A stretch of 64,000 nt of DNA from Ureibacillus terrenus (GCF_006569205.1 NZ_VIGD01000005.1:62001-126000); one strand, 5' to 3'. Shown: positions 55,068 through 63,938, numbered from the stretch's first letter. Notes: generated by a model from the sequence alone, not told the origin. A program made the numbers and translations.

Positions 55068-55427
55068 TCAGCTTTTTCTGTCGTAATACTTGCCGTCCAT
55101 CACTTGAACGCTTGCGTAAGGGTTGATGTACCGCTTTTCATGTTTTTTTGTTTTTTGAAGATTTTTCATGTCCAGCTTGATCGCTTCCATAACCTGTTCC
55201 AACCGCTGTTTGATGCCTTCATCCAACTTTTTGAGCAAGACGTGGTCCTTATTATGGGAATCCAATTGGATGTTGTTTTGGACAAGCGATTCGATAAGCC
55301 GTCCACGTTCATTCAACAATCGGTCAACATCTTGTAGGAATGCGTCCCGCTGTTCCCCATGCGGAACCGATTCAAGCACTTGATAGAGCTTCGCGGAAAC
55401 TTGAAGCAATTGTTGCTGTGTGTCCAT
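55068..55427 (-). CDS. fliT: FliT-like flagellar export chaperone
   Basis: A 119-aa coiled-coil protein between fliD and fliS. The pattern (LLQVSAKLYQVLESVP near the start, then DRLLNERGRLIESL, LLKKLDEGIKQRL) fits the short, diverged FliT proteins of Bacillales, which act as chaperones for FliD and adaptors at the export gate. Identification relies on helix content, size and position more than on motifs. The ribosome binding site (GGGG, 11 bases upstream) is weak, so translation may be coupled to fliD. Confidence 0.65.
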   Translation of the reverse strand: MDTQQQLLQVSAKLYQVLESVPHGEQRDAFLQDVDRLLNERGRLIESLVQNNIQLDSHNKDHVLLKKLDEGIKQRLEQVMEAIKLDMKNLQKTKKHEKRYINPYASVQVMDGKYYDRKS

Positions 55428-55443
55428 TTGTTATGAACCCCAA

Positions 55444-56997
55444 TCAATAATTAAAATATTGCCCCAACAACATGCTGGATTGGCTGTTGGCTTCGTTGAT
55501 CATCTTTTCCATTCGGGTGAATTGATTCCAATATCGTGTTTCAATGGTGATCAATTTATTTTTCCATTCTTCAATACGCTTATTGATATCGCGCAAATAA
55601 CTTCCCAACGTGTATTGGGTTTCGTTCATCGAAGCTCTGCCGGCACGTTTTTCGATCTTCAGCTCAATTTTGTTAATCTCATCGCGGATTTTCCGCAAAT
55701 AGCCCCGGGTATCGGCCGCTTTCGTTTCACCATTGACCGTGACAGTGGCGTTCTTATCTCCGGTCATTGTTAATAATTGCGCTACCGCCTCCGGATCTTC
55801 TTCCAATGCCTTGCGCAATTTGTCTTCGTCGATTTCCAATGTACCGCCGGAGAGATAATTTTTCGATGTCATAATGCCAATGCTGAATAAAGTATTGTAT
55901 TTCGGATTGGACACGGCAGGATTCGATTCGTAAATCAATGAACGGAGGGAAGCCAATCCTTCCCGGATAATGTCATCGTTACGCAATAAACCGCTTTTCG
56001 CCTTTTGTTCCCATAATTCAATTTCTTTGTCTTCCATCTCTTCTCTTTGCAAGGAAGTCAAAGGCGGATAACCGCGATATTTTTGCTCGGTGATTTTGGA
56101 GTTCAAATCTTTGATCAATTCATTGTAGGTTTTAACAAAGTCTTTAATCCGGTTGATGATTTCATCGACATTCGTTGAAGAAGAAATGGAGACTTCCGTA
56201 TTGAATGTTTCTTTTAAAGTGAGGGTATAACCGGCAATACTGAATGTATTCGTTGAACGTTCCGTTTCAATGCCGTTGACCGTAAATATGGCATTCGTTC
56301 CTCTTTGGGTCACAATATCATTTGGATTATCAAAATTGAAAGCTGCGAACAAATCCGATCCGGAATCAATGACGATTTCGCTATCTCCATCTGTCACCCT
56401 GCCGGTATGGTTAGCTGTAATGGACAGCTTCCCGTTTTCAAAGATGGCAGTAACACCCGCGTTGCTGCTGTTGAGCTTTTTCACGAAATCATTGATGGTC
56501 ATGTCGCTCGAATATTCAATTTTGACAGCTTCCGCCGCCAAAGTGCCGTCTTTTTGAATCGCCCGAATTTCAATATATTGCTGGCCGCCTGGAGGCAGCG
56601 CCACGCCGGAAGCGGCGAAAAGCTCTGCGATTGTGCTCGTTCCCGTAACGCCATCGACTTTGTTGCTGATGGCGCGGGCAGCTTTTGCCAATTGGGATAC
56701 ATTTTCAATCGTCAATGTCCCGCTGGCGGCATTCGTGGCAACAGCAGACACATATTGCTCATTGGAGGAAGTTGCCGTTTTGGTATTTAAACTTTTCAGA
56801 AAAAAATTATCTGCCAAATATGTATCAAAAGTCGTCAGTTTTGTATTGATTTCCCGGTAGGCGTCCCGCTGCCATTCATAAATTTGCTTTTTCTGCTCCA
56901 ATTTATCCAACGGCGCCCGTTCAGCTACCATCAATTTTTCGACGATGCTGTCAATATCCATGCCGGAAGCCAGTCCGCCGATTCTCATTGTAGACAT
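55444..56997 (-). CDS. fliD: Flagellar hook-associated protein 2 (filament cap)
   Basis: A 517-aa protein from the ATG at 56997 (GGAGTGG upstream). N-terminal FliD_N has RIGGLASGMDIDSIVEKLM; the central domains hold variable beta-rich sequence; the C-terminal FliD_C has DFVKTYNELIKDLNSKI near residue 285 and the heptad end ETRYWNQFTRMEKMINEANS. FliD forms the cap under which flagellin polymerises. Its gene follows flaG by 21 bp. Confidence 0.94.
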   Translation of the reverse strand: MSTMRIGGLASGMDIDSIVEKLMVAERAPLDKLEQKKQIYEWQRDAYREINTKLTTFDTYLADNFFLKSLNTKTATSSNEQYVSAVATNAASGTLTIENVSQLAKAARAISNKVDGVTGTSTIAELFAASGVALPPGGQQYIEIRAIQKDGTLAAEAVKIEYSSDMTINDFVKKLNSSNAGVTAIFENGKLSITANHTGRVTDGDSEIVIDSGSDLFAAFNFDNPNDIVTQRGTNAIFTVNGIETERSTNTFSIAGYTLTLKETFNTEVSISSSTNVDEIINRIKDFVKTYNELIKDLNSKITEQKYRGYPPLTSLQREEMEDKEIELWEQKAKSGLLRNDDIIREGLASLRSLIYESNPAVSNPKYNTLFSIGIMTSKNYLSGGTLEIDEDKLRKALEEDPEAVAQLLTMTGDKNATVTVNGETKAADTRGYLRKIRDEINKIELKIEKRAGRASMNETQYTLGSYLRDINKRIEEWKNKLITIETRYWNQFTRMEKMINEANSQSSMLLGQYFNY

Positions 56998-57018
56998 GAT
57001 CCAACCACTCCAATGCAA

Positions 57019-57363
57019 TTAAATTTTTTCATCGACAAGGATACCCATCAATTTTTGCATTTCATAGTAAGCATCCAGAAATTTTTTCGGAGGGATTTCC
57101 CTCACGACCTCCTGCGTGTCCACATCGATCAACTGGACATAATACTCCCCAAGTTCTTCGTGGTATACAAATTTTAATTGTCTATAATCGATTTTTATAA
57201 ACTCATTGATGGAATCAATGGCGTTCCGGATTTGCTCCTCTGAAATTTTGATTGGTGCATTCGCATCGAACGCCTCGTTTTCCACGTTGTTTTTAGACGC
57301 TTGTGAATCAGTTGAATTGAATGAAAACATTTTGTCGATTGCACCTTTAAAATCAACGCGCAT
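57019..57363 (-). CDS. flaG: FlaG/YvyC family protein
   Basis: A 114-aa cytoplasmic protein. The FlaG domain (about 55-112) is seen in LKFVYHEELGEYYVQLIDVD followed by QEVVREIPPKKFLDAYYEM, the usual C-terminal signature. FlaG affects filament length in several bacteria. The N-terminal 50 residues are polar and variable. It heads the fliD group, separated from hag by a divergent small gene. Confidence 0.88.
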   Translation of the reverse strand: MRVDFKGAIDKMFSFNSTDSQASKNNVENEAFDANAPIKISEEQIRNAIDSINEFIKIDYRQLKFVYHEELGEYYVQLIDVDTQEVVREIPPKKFLDAYYEMQKLMGILVDEKI

Positions 57364-57651
57364 ATGTATTCCTCCAAAATATGATTCCTAATAGTTTTAT
57401 CGGACGGAGACGGAAATAGTTTAGAGGAATGAAGCGCTGGATGAATTATTTTTCCGAAAAAACGGATTCGGATTTCAATAAAAGACGGTATAACAGGAAT
57501 ATATGTTCTGTTTTTTGAGGAAACATTCAACATCGAATTTAGCATTGGGAAGAGAAAAGACGGGCACGGCGCGATTCTGAGGTTCACCAGAGTGGAGAGG
57601 ACGTTTCAGTTTCTCGATCTGATTTCTCCTTGTGTACAGGATTGCGGCAGC

Positions 57652-57927
57652 ATGAAATATAAAGGGGATTGGAATTGGCGCTTCGAAAGAGAAAAAGAAA
57701 TATATCGGCAGCAGTTTCCCGATTATGAATTGCTGACGTCCAGTTCAGATAGACACAAAAACTATTCGCCTCAGGAAACCGAAATCCTTATGGCATTATA
57801 TAAAGAAGGAAAAACGTATCGGGAAATTGCGGAAGAGTTGGGAAGGTCATACTGGTCGGTGGCATATAAGCTCGCCGAAATGAGAAAGGAAAAGAGACTC
57901 CGGCAAGGCCAGAGTCTCTTGTTTTAG
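57652..57927 (+). CDS. Small helix-turn-helix protein antisense within the flagellar region
   Basis: A protein of about 91 aa from an ATG at 57652 (AGGA nine bases upstream; an in-frame start at 57592 would add 20 residues). After a W/E/R-rich N-terminus (KGDWNWRFEREKEIYRQQF), residues about 38-80 form a Myb/SANT- or GcrA-like HTH: NYSPQETEILMALYKEGKTY, then REIAEELGRSYWSVAYKLAEM. It runs against all neighbouring flagellar genes, between hag and flaG. Its last codons contain one arm of the hag terminator. DNA binding is likely; the target is unknown. Confidence 0.6.
   Translation: MKYKGDWNWRFEREKEIYRQQFPDYELLTSSSDRHKNYSPQETEILMALYKEGKTYREIAEELGRSYWSVAYKLAEMRKEKRLRQGQSLLF
57892..57920. terminator. 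Terminator of hag, inside the end of the small HTH gene
   Basis: AAGAGACTC and GAGTCTCTT (9-bp stem, 11-nt loop), followed on the minus strand by TTTCCTTTCTC and on the plus strand by GTTTTAG. Confidence 0.75.
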
Positions 57928-57932
57928 AAATA

Positions 57933-58778
57933 TTAGCGCAACAATTGAAGAACGCCCTGAGGCATTTGGTTGGATTGGGCCAACATTGCCTGAGCCGCCT
58001 GAGCCAAGATGGAAGCTTTTGTTTGTTCCATCATTTCTTTCGCCATATCTACATCACGGATACGGGATTCTGCAGCTGTTAAGTTTTCAGCGGCGTTGTC
58101 CAAGTTAGCGATTGTATGCTCTAAACGGTTTTGAGTAGCACCTAACAGGGAACGTCCTGCAGAAACTGATTTGATTTGATCGTTGATTGTTTCAATCAGA
58201 GCAGTTGCAGTTGCGCTATCAGCTACATCAGTAGCACCTAATCCACCAACTGCTGTTTCAATATCAGTAAGATTGATTCCGGCAGTTGTAAAATCAACAG
58301 TCATAATTTGGCCATTATTTGCGCCAACTTGGAATGTAACTGTACCAGCGCCATCTCCAGCTGTTCCATCTAAAAGGTTTTGTTCGTTGAACTGAGTTGT
58401 ATCTTTAATTCTTGTAATTTCTTTTCCTAATTCTGTCAATTCTTGTGCGATTGCTTGGCGGTCAACTTCAACGTTTGTATCGTTTGCAGCTTGCACTGCT
58501 AATTCACGCATACGTTGAAGAATAGAATGTACTTCGTTTAAAGCACCTTCAGCAGTTTGAATCATAGAAATGCCATCTTGCGCATTCTTAGACGCCATTT
58601 GTAAACCGCGGATTTGGCCGCGCATTTTTTCGGAAATGGAAAGACCTGCAGCATCGTCTCCGGCACGGTTGATGCGAAGGCCGGAAGATAATTTTTCCAT
58701 TGATTTGGATTGGGCATTCACTGCCGCGCTTAATTGACGATGTGTGTTAAGAGCTGCGATATTGTGGTTGATTCTCAT
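57933..58778 (-). CDS. hag: Flagellin
   Basis: A 281-aa short flagellin. The N-terminal D0/D1 is RINHNIAALNTHRQLSAAVN with SSGLRINRAGDDAAGLSISE; the C-terminal D1/D0 has RDVDMAKEMMEQTKASILAQ and ends in MPQGVLQLLR. The central domain is small (about 135-190). It is exported through the flagellar type III system and polymerised under FliD. AAGGAGG precedes the ATG. It has a sigma-D promoter and a leader with GGA motifs for CsrA. Confidence 0.97.
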   Translation of the reverse strand: MRINHNIAALNTHRQLSAAVNAQSKSMEKLSSGLRINRAGDDAAGLSISEKMRGQIRGLQMASKNAQDGISMIQTAEGALNEVHSILQRMRELAVQAANDTNVEVDRQAIAQELTELGKEITRIKDTTQFNEQNLLDGTAGDGAGTVTFQVGANNGQIMTVDFTTAGINLTDIETAVGGLGATDVADSATATALIETINDQIKSVSAGRSLLGATQNRLEHTIANLDNAAENLTAAESRIRDVDMAKEMMEQTKASILAQAAQAMLAQSNQMPQGVLQLLR

Positions 58779-58905
58779 TTGAAATTCCTCCTTGAATATT
58801 GTTTTTGTCCACTTCCTTGTGAACGTTTTTGATTATGTATTCCTAAATTCCTATGCAGAAGAGAAACAAGCCGGCCGGAACTTGTTTCCCTTGCTTACAC
58901 CATTA
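58779..58905 (-). promoter_or_regulatory. hag 5' leader with CsrA-type GGA motifs
   Basis: On the minus strand the leader has a GGGA motif in a 12-bp hairpin (arms at 58881-58892 and 58859-58870, one G-U pair), then AGGAAT twice, AAGGAAG, and AAGGAGG at the ribosome binding site. In B. subtilis CsrA binds such a pair of sites to block hag translation until FliW sequesters it. Confidence 0.7.
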
Positions 58906-58931
58906 ATATCGGTGAACATTCAAAATGTTTA
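58906..58931 (-). promoter_or_regulatory. Sigma-D promoter of hag
   Basis: On the minus strand, TAAA (58928-58931) and ACCGATAT (58906-58913) are 14 bp apart. This is one base from the sigma-D consensus TAAA-N14/15-GCCGATAT. Confidence 0.9.
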
Positions 58932-58969
58932 AGCCCTTTTTTAAAAAATTTCTCATTTCTCATTTAAAA

Positions 58970-59004
58970 ATTAAAACCGCTCAGCAACTTTTGTCGCCGA
59001 GCGG
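58970..59004 (-). terminator. Terminator of the flgM-csrA operon
   Basis: CCGCTCGGCGAC pairs with GTTGCTGAGCGG (12 pairs with two G-U, 4-nt loop), then TTTTAATTTTT on the minus strand. It isolates hag from upstream transcription. Confidence 0.88.
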
Positions 59005-59010
59005 GGTGGT

Positions 59011-59226
59011 TCATTTCAAATTCTTTTTTAACACATCCAAACTTTTCACGACGGCTTCCGTATTGGATTCCAGGACTGCCTGCCTCAATTCCCCGCGAAC
59101 GATGTCCACATGTTTCGGGGCCCGGATGCCGATCTTTACTTGATCACCTTTCACTTCCGTAATGACAATTTCGATATCGTCTCCAATCCAAATCGTTTCG
59201 CCCGGTTTTCTTGTCAGTACCAGCAT
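59011..59226 (-). CDS. csrA: Carbon storage regulator CsrA
   Basis: A 71-aa RNA-binding protein from the ATG at 59226 (AAGGGGTGAG upstream). The whole CsrA consensus is present: MLVLTRKPGETIWIGDDIEI, then VKIGIRAPKHVDIVRGEL. The dimer binds GGA motifs in the hag leader and represses its translation. The fliW stop is four bases upstream, so the antagonist and the regulator are made together. Confidence 0.96.
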   Translation of the reverse strand: MLVLTRKPGETIWIGDDIEIVITEVKGDQVKIGIRAPKHVDIVRGELRQAVLESNTEAVVKSLDVLKKNLK

Positions 59227-59230
59227 ATGC

Positions 59231-59671
59231 TCACCCCTTCTCACTTTGCAGATCCAGTTTGTGGCGGATGGCATATGCCTCATCATTCAAGATGACTTGC
59301 TTCGCTTTTTTGTTCCGCGTATTCACGACAAGCGGCGCCCTCAAATTGGCCGTTGATTCGGCCAATGTGTCTTTCAATGTCACAATCACAAATACGGCCA
59401 CTTCCTCTTCGCTCCGGATGTCCAGCGCATGAACCGTTGCCTCGTCGATTTCAAAGTCATAGTTTTCCTTAATGATATACGGGCTCGTGATGATAAAGGC
59501 CAAGTCTTTTGTTTTCACTGATTGAAGGATTTGAAAGGCGCCGTTTTCCCCGAGGGGAAGCTGAATGAATTGCTTTTCCCCTTCAAATCCCGGAATGCCG
59601 TGTTCAAAATTCAAAATCATCGTCGGATCGATGGTCATTTCACCCATATACGCTGTTTGAATGTTCATCAT
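59231..59671 (-). CDS. fliW: Flagellar assembly factor FliW
   Basis: A 146-aa protein. The family signature MILNFEHGIPGFEGEKQFIQ lies at residues 18-37, with AESTANLRAPLVVN near 105-118. FliW binds either flagellin or CsrA; when flagellin is exported, freed FliW captures CsrA and relieves hag repression. GGAG seven bases upstream sets the start. It lies between the DUF6470 gene and csrA. Confidence 0.95.
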   Translation of the reverse strand: MMNIQTAYMGEMTIDPTMILNFEHGIPGFEGEKQFIQLPLGENGAFQILQSVKTKDLAFIITSPYIIKENYDFEIDEATVHALDIRSEEEVAVFVIVTLKDTLAESTANLRAPLVVNTRNKKAKQVILNDEAYAIRHKLDLQSEKG

Positions 59672-59690
59672 TTAACGACTCCTTACTGGT

Positions 59691-60245
59691 TTATACAAGC
59701 CAATCAATTCTTACTGATGGATAGTATACCATGCCGATGTTGACTTTTCCCGGTATATACTCATGAACCGGTTTATTGATTTTGGTATTGTTGATCACTT
59801 TTTGCGGTTCGATACGGATATCCACTTTGGCAGGCTCATAATGGATTTTCAAACTGCCGGGCTGCGGAATAAATTTGATATTTAAACTTGTATATGGCTG
59901 CCAATCTCTTAATTTTGCCTGTTCCGCAATAGGATTCCCGCCGTCTTCGATACGCATTAATTGCTGTCCTTCCTGCGCCCTTCTTGCAATGCCTTCCAAA
60001 ACATCTTGCCTTCCCTGCCAGGCCATTTCCGCAATTCGTGACCGTGCGTTTTGATAACCCATACTTTCCCTTGCTTCATAAGCATCGATGAATAATTCGG
60101 ACGGCGTTGTTTCAATGGTCATCTTTGCTTTCGGTTGTTGGAGATCGAGTTCGGCTTTTGGCTGCACGATTGTTTGGACCGGTTTCGTCGTGGTAATGCC
60201 AATCAGCGCATCGGTTGTCTCGATTCGGATTTTTGGGATATTCAT
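59691..60245 (-). CDS. yviE: DUF6470 (YviE-like) flagellar-operon protein
   Basis: A 184-aa soluble protein from the ATG at 60245 (GGGGG six bases upstream). It begins MNIPKIRIETTDALIGITTT, keeps a K/T/E-rich repeat-like stretch, and has a central helix (AYEARESMGYQNARSRIAEM). B. subtilis yviE occupies the same place between flgL and fliW. The function is unknown. Confidence 0.83.
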   Translation of the reverse strand: MNIPKIRIETTDALIGITTTKPVQTIVQPKAELDLQQPKAKMTIETTPSELFIDAYEARESMGYQNARSRIAEMAWQGRQDVLEGIARRAQEGQQLMRIEDGGNPIAEQAKLRDWQPYTSLNIKFIPQPGSLKIHYEPAKVDIRIEPQKVINNTKINKPVHEYIPGKVNIGMVYYPSVRIDWLV

Positions 60246-60264
60246 CAAATTCCCCCTTGAAAGA

Positions 60265-60291
60265 AAGCGTTTGGATGGTCTCCAAACGCTT
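60265..60291 (-). other. Hairpin between flgL and yviE
   Basis: AAGCGTTTGGA and its complement (11-bp stem, 5-nt loop) lie 20 bp before the yviE start. No T run follows, so an mRNA stability or attenuation role is more likely than termination. Confidence 0.5.
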
Positions 60292-60310
60292 CGTAATGTT
60301 CATTGATAAA

Positions 60311-61204
60311 TTATCTCATGAAATCCACCAAAGTCGGCTGGATGATGCGGGAGCCCACCGAAAGTGCGGCGCGGTGAATGGATTCCTGGGTAATTAAATC
60401 CGTAATGGATTTTTCATAATCAATATCTTCATTTTCGGACATTTGTTTTGTAGCAATGATTTCCTGGGATTGCAATCGATCATCCATCAGTTCAATGCGG
60501 TTTTGGCGTGCGCCGACATCCGCCCGGGTTGACAATAGTTCATCCATTACGCTGTCGATATCATTCAAATATGAAGATAATTCATCCGCGCTCTTAAAAT
60601 CGATTGTCGCATCAATATCCGCAAACATGGAATCGATTTTTTTGAACAACTCAATCGGAGTTGTATTGATTTGGATGCTGATACCGTTGAAAACTTCGAT
60701 TTCAATCGGTTTAGTGAATGCCGCTTTTTCGTCATCAGCCGCTGTATCAATGGAAAATTGGCCGTTCTCAAAAGGCGGAGTCGTTGTTTTGGTTCCGCTG
60801 AATATGTATCGATTTCCGATTTTCGTATTGGCCAAATTCTGAATATGTTCCCGCAATTGTTGCAGCTCGCTGTTGATTTGCAGACGTTCTTCCGGTGTCA
60901 CCGTGTCAGTAGATGCCTGGACCATCAATTCCCTCGCGCGCTGCAGAGCCGAACCGATCTTGTCCAGCGCATCATCGGTTGTATTCAGCCAGTTGTAAGC
61001 TTCACCGATGTTGCGGGAATATTGTTGGACTTTGTTTAATTCGGCGCGATACCCGATCCCTTTCATGACAATGACCGGGTCATCGGAAGGACGGTTCACT
61101 TTTTTTCCCGTTGTGATCTGGTCCTGATATTTCCCCAATTTCGAGTAACTTGCAGAAAGATTTTTCAACAAATTATTAGAAAGCATTGACTGTGTCACGC
61201 GCAT
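60311..61204 (-). CDS. flgL: Flagellar hook-associated protein 3
   Basis: A 297-aa protein from the ATG at 61204 (GGAGGTGA upstream). It has a flagellin-like N-terminus (MRVTQSMLSNNLLKNLSASY, then GKKVNRPSDDPV) and C-terminus (QESIHRAALSVGSRIIQPTL, VDFMR). FlgL joins FlgK to the filament at the hook junction. It follows flgK by 16 bp. Confidence 0.93.
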   Translation of the reverse strand: MRVTQSMLSNNLLKNLSASYSKLGKYQDQITTGKKVNRPSDDPVIVMKGIGYRAELNKVQQYSRNIGEAYNWLNTTDDALDKIGSALQRARELMVQASTDTVTPEERLQINSELQQLREHIQNLANTKIGNRYIFSGTKTTTPPFENGQFSIDTAADDEKAAFTKPIEIEVFNGISIQINTTPIELFKKIDSMFADIDATIDFKSADELSSYLNDIDSVMDELLSTRADVGARQNRIELMDDRLQSQEIIATKQMSENEDIDYEKSITDLITQESIHRAALSVGSRIIQPTLVDFMR

Positions 61205-61220
61205 GGCGGTCACCTCCTAC

Positions 61221-62795
61221 CTATAGTCCAACACGGCCCATTCCGTTAATGATTTTGTCCAATGTTTCATCAATTACCGTAATCATTCGGGCGTTTGCAT
61301 TGTAAGCTTGTTGGAATGCAATCATATTCGTCATTTCTTCGTCGAGGGAAACGGAACTGATGGATGCCCTTCTTTCGGAAACGGATTGCTGCAATGTCAA
61401 GGCGTTATAAGTCAAACGCTGGGCTTGTTGACCATCGACGCCCAATTGGCCGACAATTCCTTCAAAGCAGCTTTGAACGCTTATGTTTCCAAGGCCCGCA
61501 ATGGGATTGAACTTCAAATTGGCAAGGGCCAATGCATTTTTTCCGTTTCCCGGCTCGGCCTGATGTTCCGGTGAGTTTGATGCCGCAATCTTATTTGGAT
61601 CATTGACGATTTCATTCGAAACATAAATATTTCCTGCAGTGATGTTTACAACATCAGCGGTCTCTTTATTAACAAAAAAGTTGACGCCTTTAGCCCCATC
61701 CAAATCGGTTCCGGATGTGTGAATGTTGTTGAATGCCTCCGCGAATTCCTTTGCCAATGTATTGATCTTCTCAAGCATTTCAGGGAAAAGGCCTTTTTCG
61801 GTACCATCTGCCGCCACATAGCCAAATGAATCCACCAGGGATTTTAATTTACCTAAATTGCTGAAGCTGTCGATACTGAATGGCCCTCCATCCCAGTCAT
61901 TTCCTGATGGGATATCGTTTCCTTGGCTGTCTACCAATTTGAACCCTTGTACACTGTTTTCTGGCGTCAGGCCATCGCTTGTGTCTCCATCTATTCGGAA
62001 CTGAACGAAGTCTTTGCCATCAATCAATTTCACTTTTGTTCCATCTTTCAGCTTCAAATACACTTTGACAGGGCCTTCCGCAATTGGAAGGGCATTACCG
62101 CCGGATTTGCCATACTCCAATTCAATCGGAAAATAGGTGGACAATTGGTCAAGCAACTTATCCCTTTCATCATACAAATCATTTGGCATGTAGCCGTTCG
62201 GTTCCACCGTTTGAATCTGATGGTTGAGCTGTGCAATTTGCTGCAACACGGAGTTGGCATCTCTCAACAGAATGCCGATTTCATTGCCGGCATTTTCTTT
62301 CAACTGCTGAATTGAATTATGTATGTAATGAAAAGAATCAGCAACCGCAATCGCCCGCTGTACGACTACCGCCCGGGCGCCTCCGTCTTCCGGCTGTACG
62401 TGCAAGTCCTGCAAGGCATTCCAAAACTCATCCAATGCTTTTGCCAAACCGTAATCGGATGGTTCATTCAAAACGTCTTCCAATTGGCTGATGGCCTTGG
62501 ATCTTGCCTCCCAATACCCCAATTTGTTCGTTTCTTGACGATATTGCTGGTCAACAAAGGCATCCCATATCCGCTGTACCGATCCTGCTTCTACACCCGT
62601 CCCGATATGTCCCGCCGTTTTGGGAGCGTTCAAGCCGGAGCCGGGATAGCCGAGGGTCGGCTGCATGTTGACCCGCTGCCGGGAGTAGCCTTCCGTATTG
62701 GCGTTGGCGATGTTGTGTCCCGTTGTATATAAAGCGCTTTGCTGCGTGAACAGGCCGCGCTTGCTTGTTTCCAGTCCCATGAATGTGGAGCGCAT
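61221..62795 (-). CDS. flgK: Flagellar hook-associated protein 1
   Basis: A 524-aa protein from the ATG at 62795 (GGAGGAG upstream). N-terminal rod/hook motif is LETSKRGLFTQQSALYTTGH followed by NIANANTEGYSRQRV; the C-terminus is SVSLDEEMTNMIAFQQAYNA, then ARMITVIDETLDKIINGM. FlgK forms the first junction ring between hook and filament. Length is usual for Bacillales. Confidence 0.94.
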   Translation of the reverse strand: MRSTFMGLETSKRGLFTQQSALYTTGHNIANANTEGYSRQRVNMQPTLGYPGSGLNAPKTAGHIGTGVEAGSVQRIWDAFVDQQYRQETNKLGYWEARSKAISQLEDVLNEPSDYGLAKALDEFWNALQDLHVQPEDGGARAVVVQRAIAVADSFHYIHNSIQQLKENAGNEIGILLRDANSVLQQIAQLNHQIQTVEPNGYMPNDLYDERDKLLDQLSTYFPIELEYGKSGGNALPIAEGPVKVYLKLKDGTKVKLIDGKDFVQFRIDGDTSDGLTPENSVQGFKLVDSQGNDIPSGNDWDGGPFSIDSFSNLGKLKSLVDSFGYVAADGTEKGLFPEMLEKINTLAKEFAEAFNNIHTSGTDLDGAKGVNFFVNKETADVVNITAGNIYVSNEIVNDPNKIAASNSPEHQAEPGNGKNALALANLKFNPIAGLGNISVQSCFEGIVGQLGVDGQQAQRLTYNALTLQQSVSERRASISSVSLDEEMTNMIAFQQAYNANARMITVIDETLDKIINGMGRVGL

Positions 62796-63328
62796 AAGGT
62801 CTCCTCCTTGCAAAAAATTTCTTTCGCGGAAAGGTCGTCTTCCGCTGCCTATATTAATATGGAAGGAAATCGCAAATCCTTCCGAAGTTAGAAAGAAGAA
62901 GGGGGCTTCAAATCAAGCCGAATTCTATAGGCAAAGCCAGAGAGGGGTTCAGGTTCCGAATCGGCCAGAGATTCCGCTTTTGCTTCAAATGTATTTCCGA
63001 ATCCTGCAATATGTATCGAAAGGGTCCATGAAAGTCCCTTCCGGCGTGAAAAATATGTATGGTTGCTTGCGAAAGGATCGGAATTTAAGATTCCCCTTTC
63101 GCGAAGATTTCCCGATTCCCGCGGAATGAGGAATGCTCCTCCTGATGGTCCCAAGGAATCTTCCAAAACCCCCTCCTTAAAGGGGCGCCAACCATTCTGC
63201 CATCTGTACATTGGGATTCAAAGAGCCGCTCCAACCTGAATGCCAATGTTTGCGAATTGCCCATCCGCGAAATTCTGCCGTCTGCCGTAAATCTGGAATC
63301 GCGGATTACCCCAAATCAGTCCCTAAAC
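62796..63328. other. 533-bp spacer inside the flagellar operon
   Basis: No supported gene lies between flgN and flgK, which are normally adjacent. A minus-strand frame (62888-63211) lacks a ribosome binding site and family features. The sequence has many scattered GATTCC/GGAATC words and no clear terminator or promoter. Confidence 0.45.
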
Positions 63329-63826
63329 CTACACCTGCGAATCGAACAGCGACTGCCGGGAAGCGCCGCCTCCTTGCGACATCCTGCCGGAATAATTGAT
63401 CGGCTCAGCCTGCGGACGCAACATGTTCAATGTGACATTCACAAACTGCAATGAGTTCAAAATCAACTGTTGGTTCAACTCATTTTGCCGTTTCAACGCT
63501 TCAATCACATTCATCAACCGGCTTCGCACGTCAGCCAGCCGTCTCCGTTCCTCCTCATCTTCCACCGCTTCCATCAGCTCCGCAACGGTCGGCGGGCCGG
63601 ACACTTTCAATCCTTTCGCCCGGAAATATTCCTTCACCTTCTCCTGCCGCTGCGCCTCCAGCTGCTCGATGGCCGCCACGTGGGATTGCTCGATTTTCAG
63701 TATGTTGTTCAATTCATCCACGTCGTTGTGTTTCACAAGTTCTGTTTTTTGATGGGCGTAATCAAGCAGGCTCTTATGCATTTTCTCAAGTTTTTCCAAA
63801 ATTGAAAGAATCGGTTGAATGGACAT
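63329..63826 (-). CDS. flgN: FlgN-family flagellar chaperone
   Basis: A 165-aa helical protein (ATG 63826, AAAGGAGTA upstream). The FlgN pattern is seen in ILEKLEKMHKSLLDYAHQKT, then LVKHNDVDELNNILKIEQSH and the C-terminal LNQQLILNSLQFVNVTLNML. FlgN binds FlgK and FlgL before export. It lies between flgM and flgK as in B. subtilis (yvyG). Confidence 0.9.
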   Translation of the reverse strand: MSIQPILSILEKLEKMHKSLLDYAHQKTELVKHNDVDELNNILKIEQSHVAAIEQLEAQRQEKVKEYFRAKGLKVSGPPTVAELMEAVEDEEERRRLADVRSRLMNVIEALKRQNELNQQLILNSLQFVNVTLNMLRPQAEPINYSGRMSQGGGASRQSLFDSQV

Positions 63827-63938
63827 GGTTCGGTACTCCTTTATATCCTTTTAAGAAACCTTTTCATCGGGCTTTCGCCATTGGCAAGCTCCTTGAAAAA
63901 ATTTTTCCGCAATGGACAGAAGCTTTTTCAAAGTTGCG

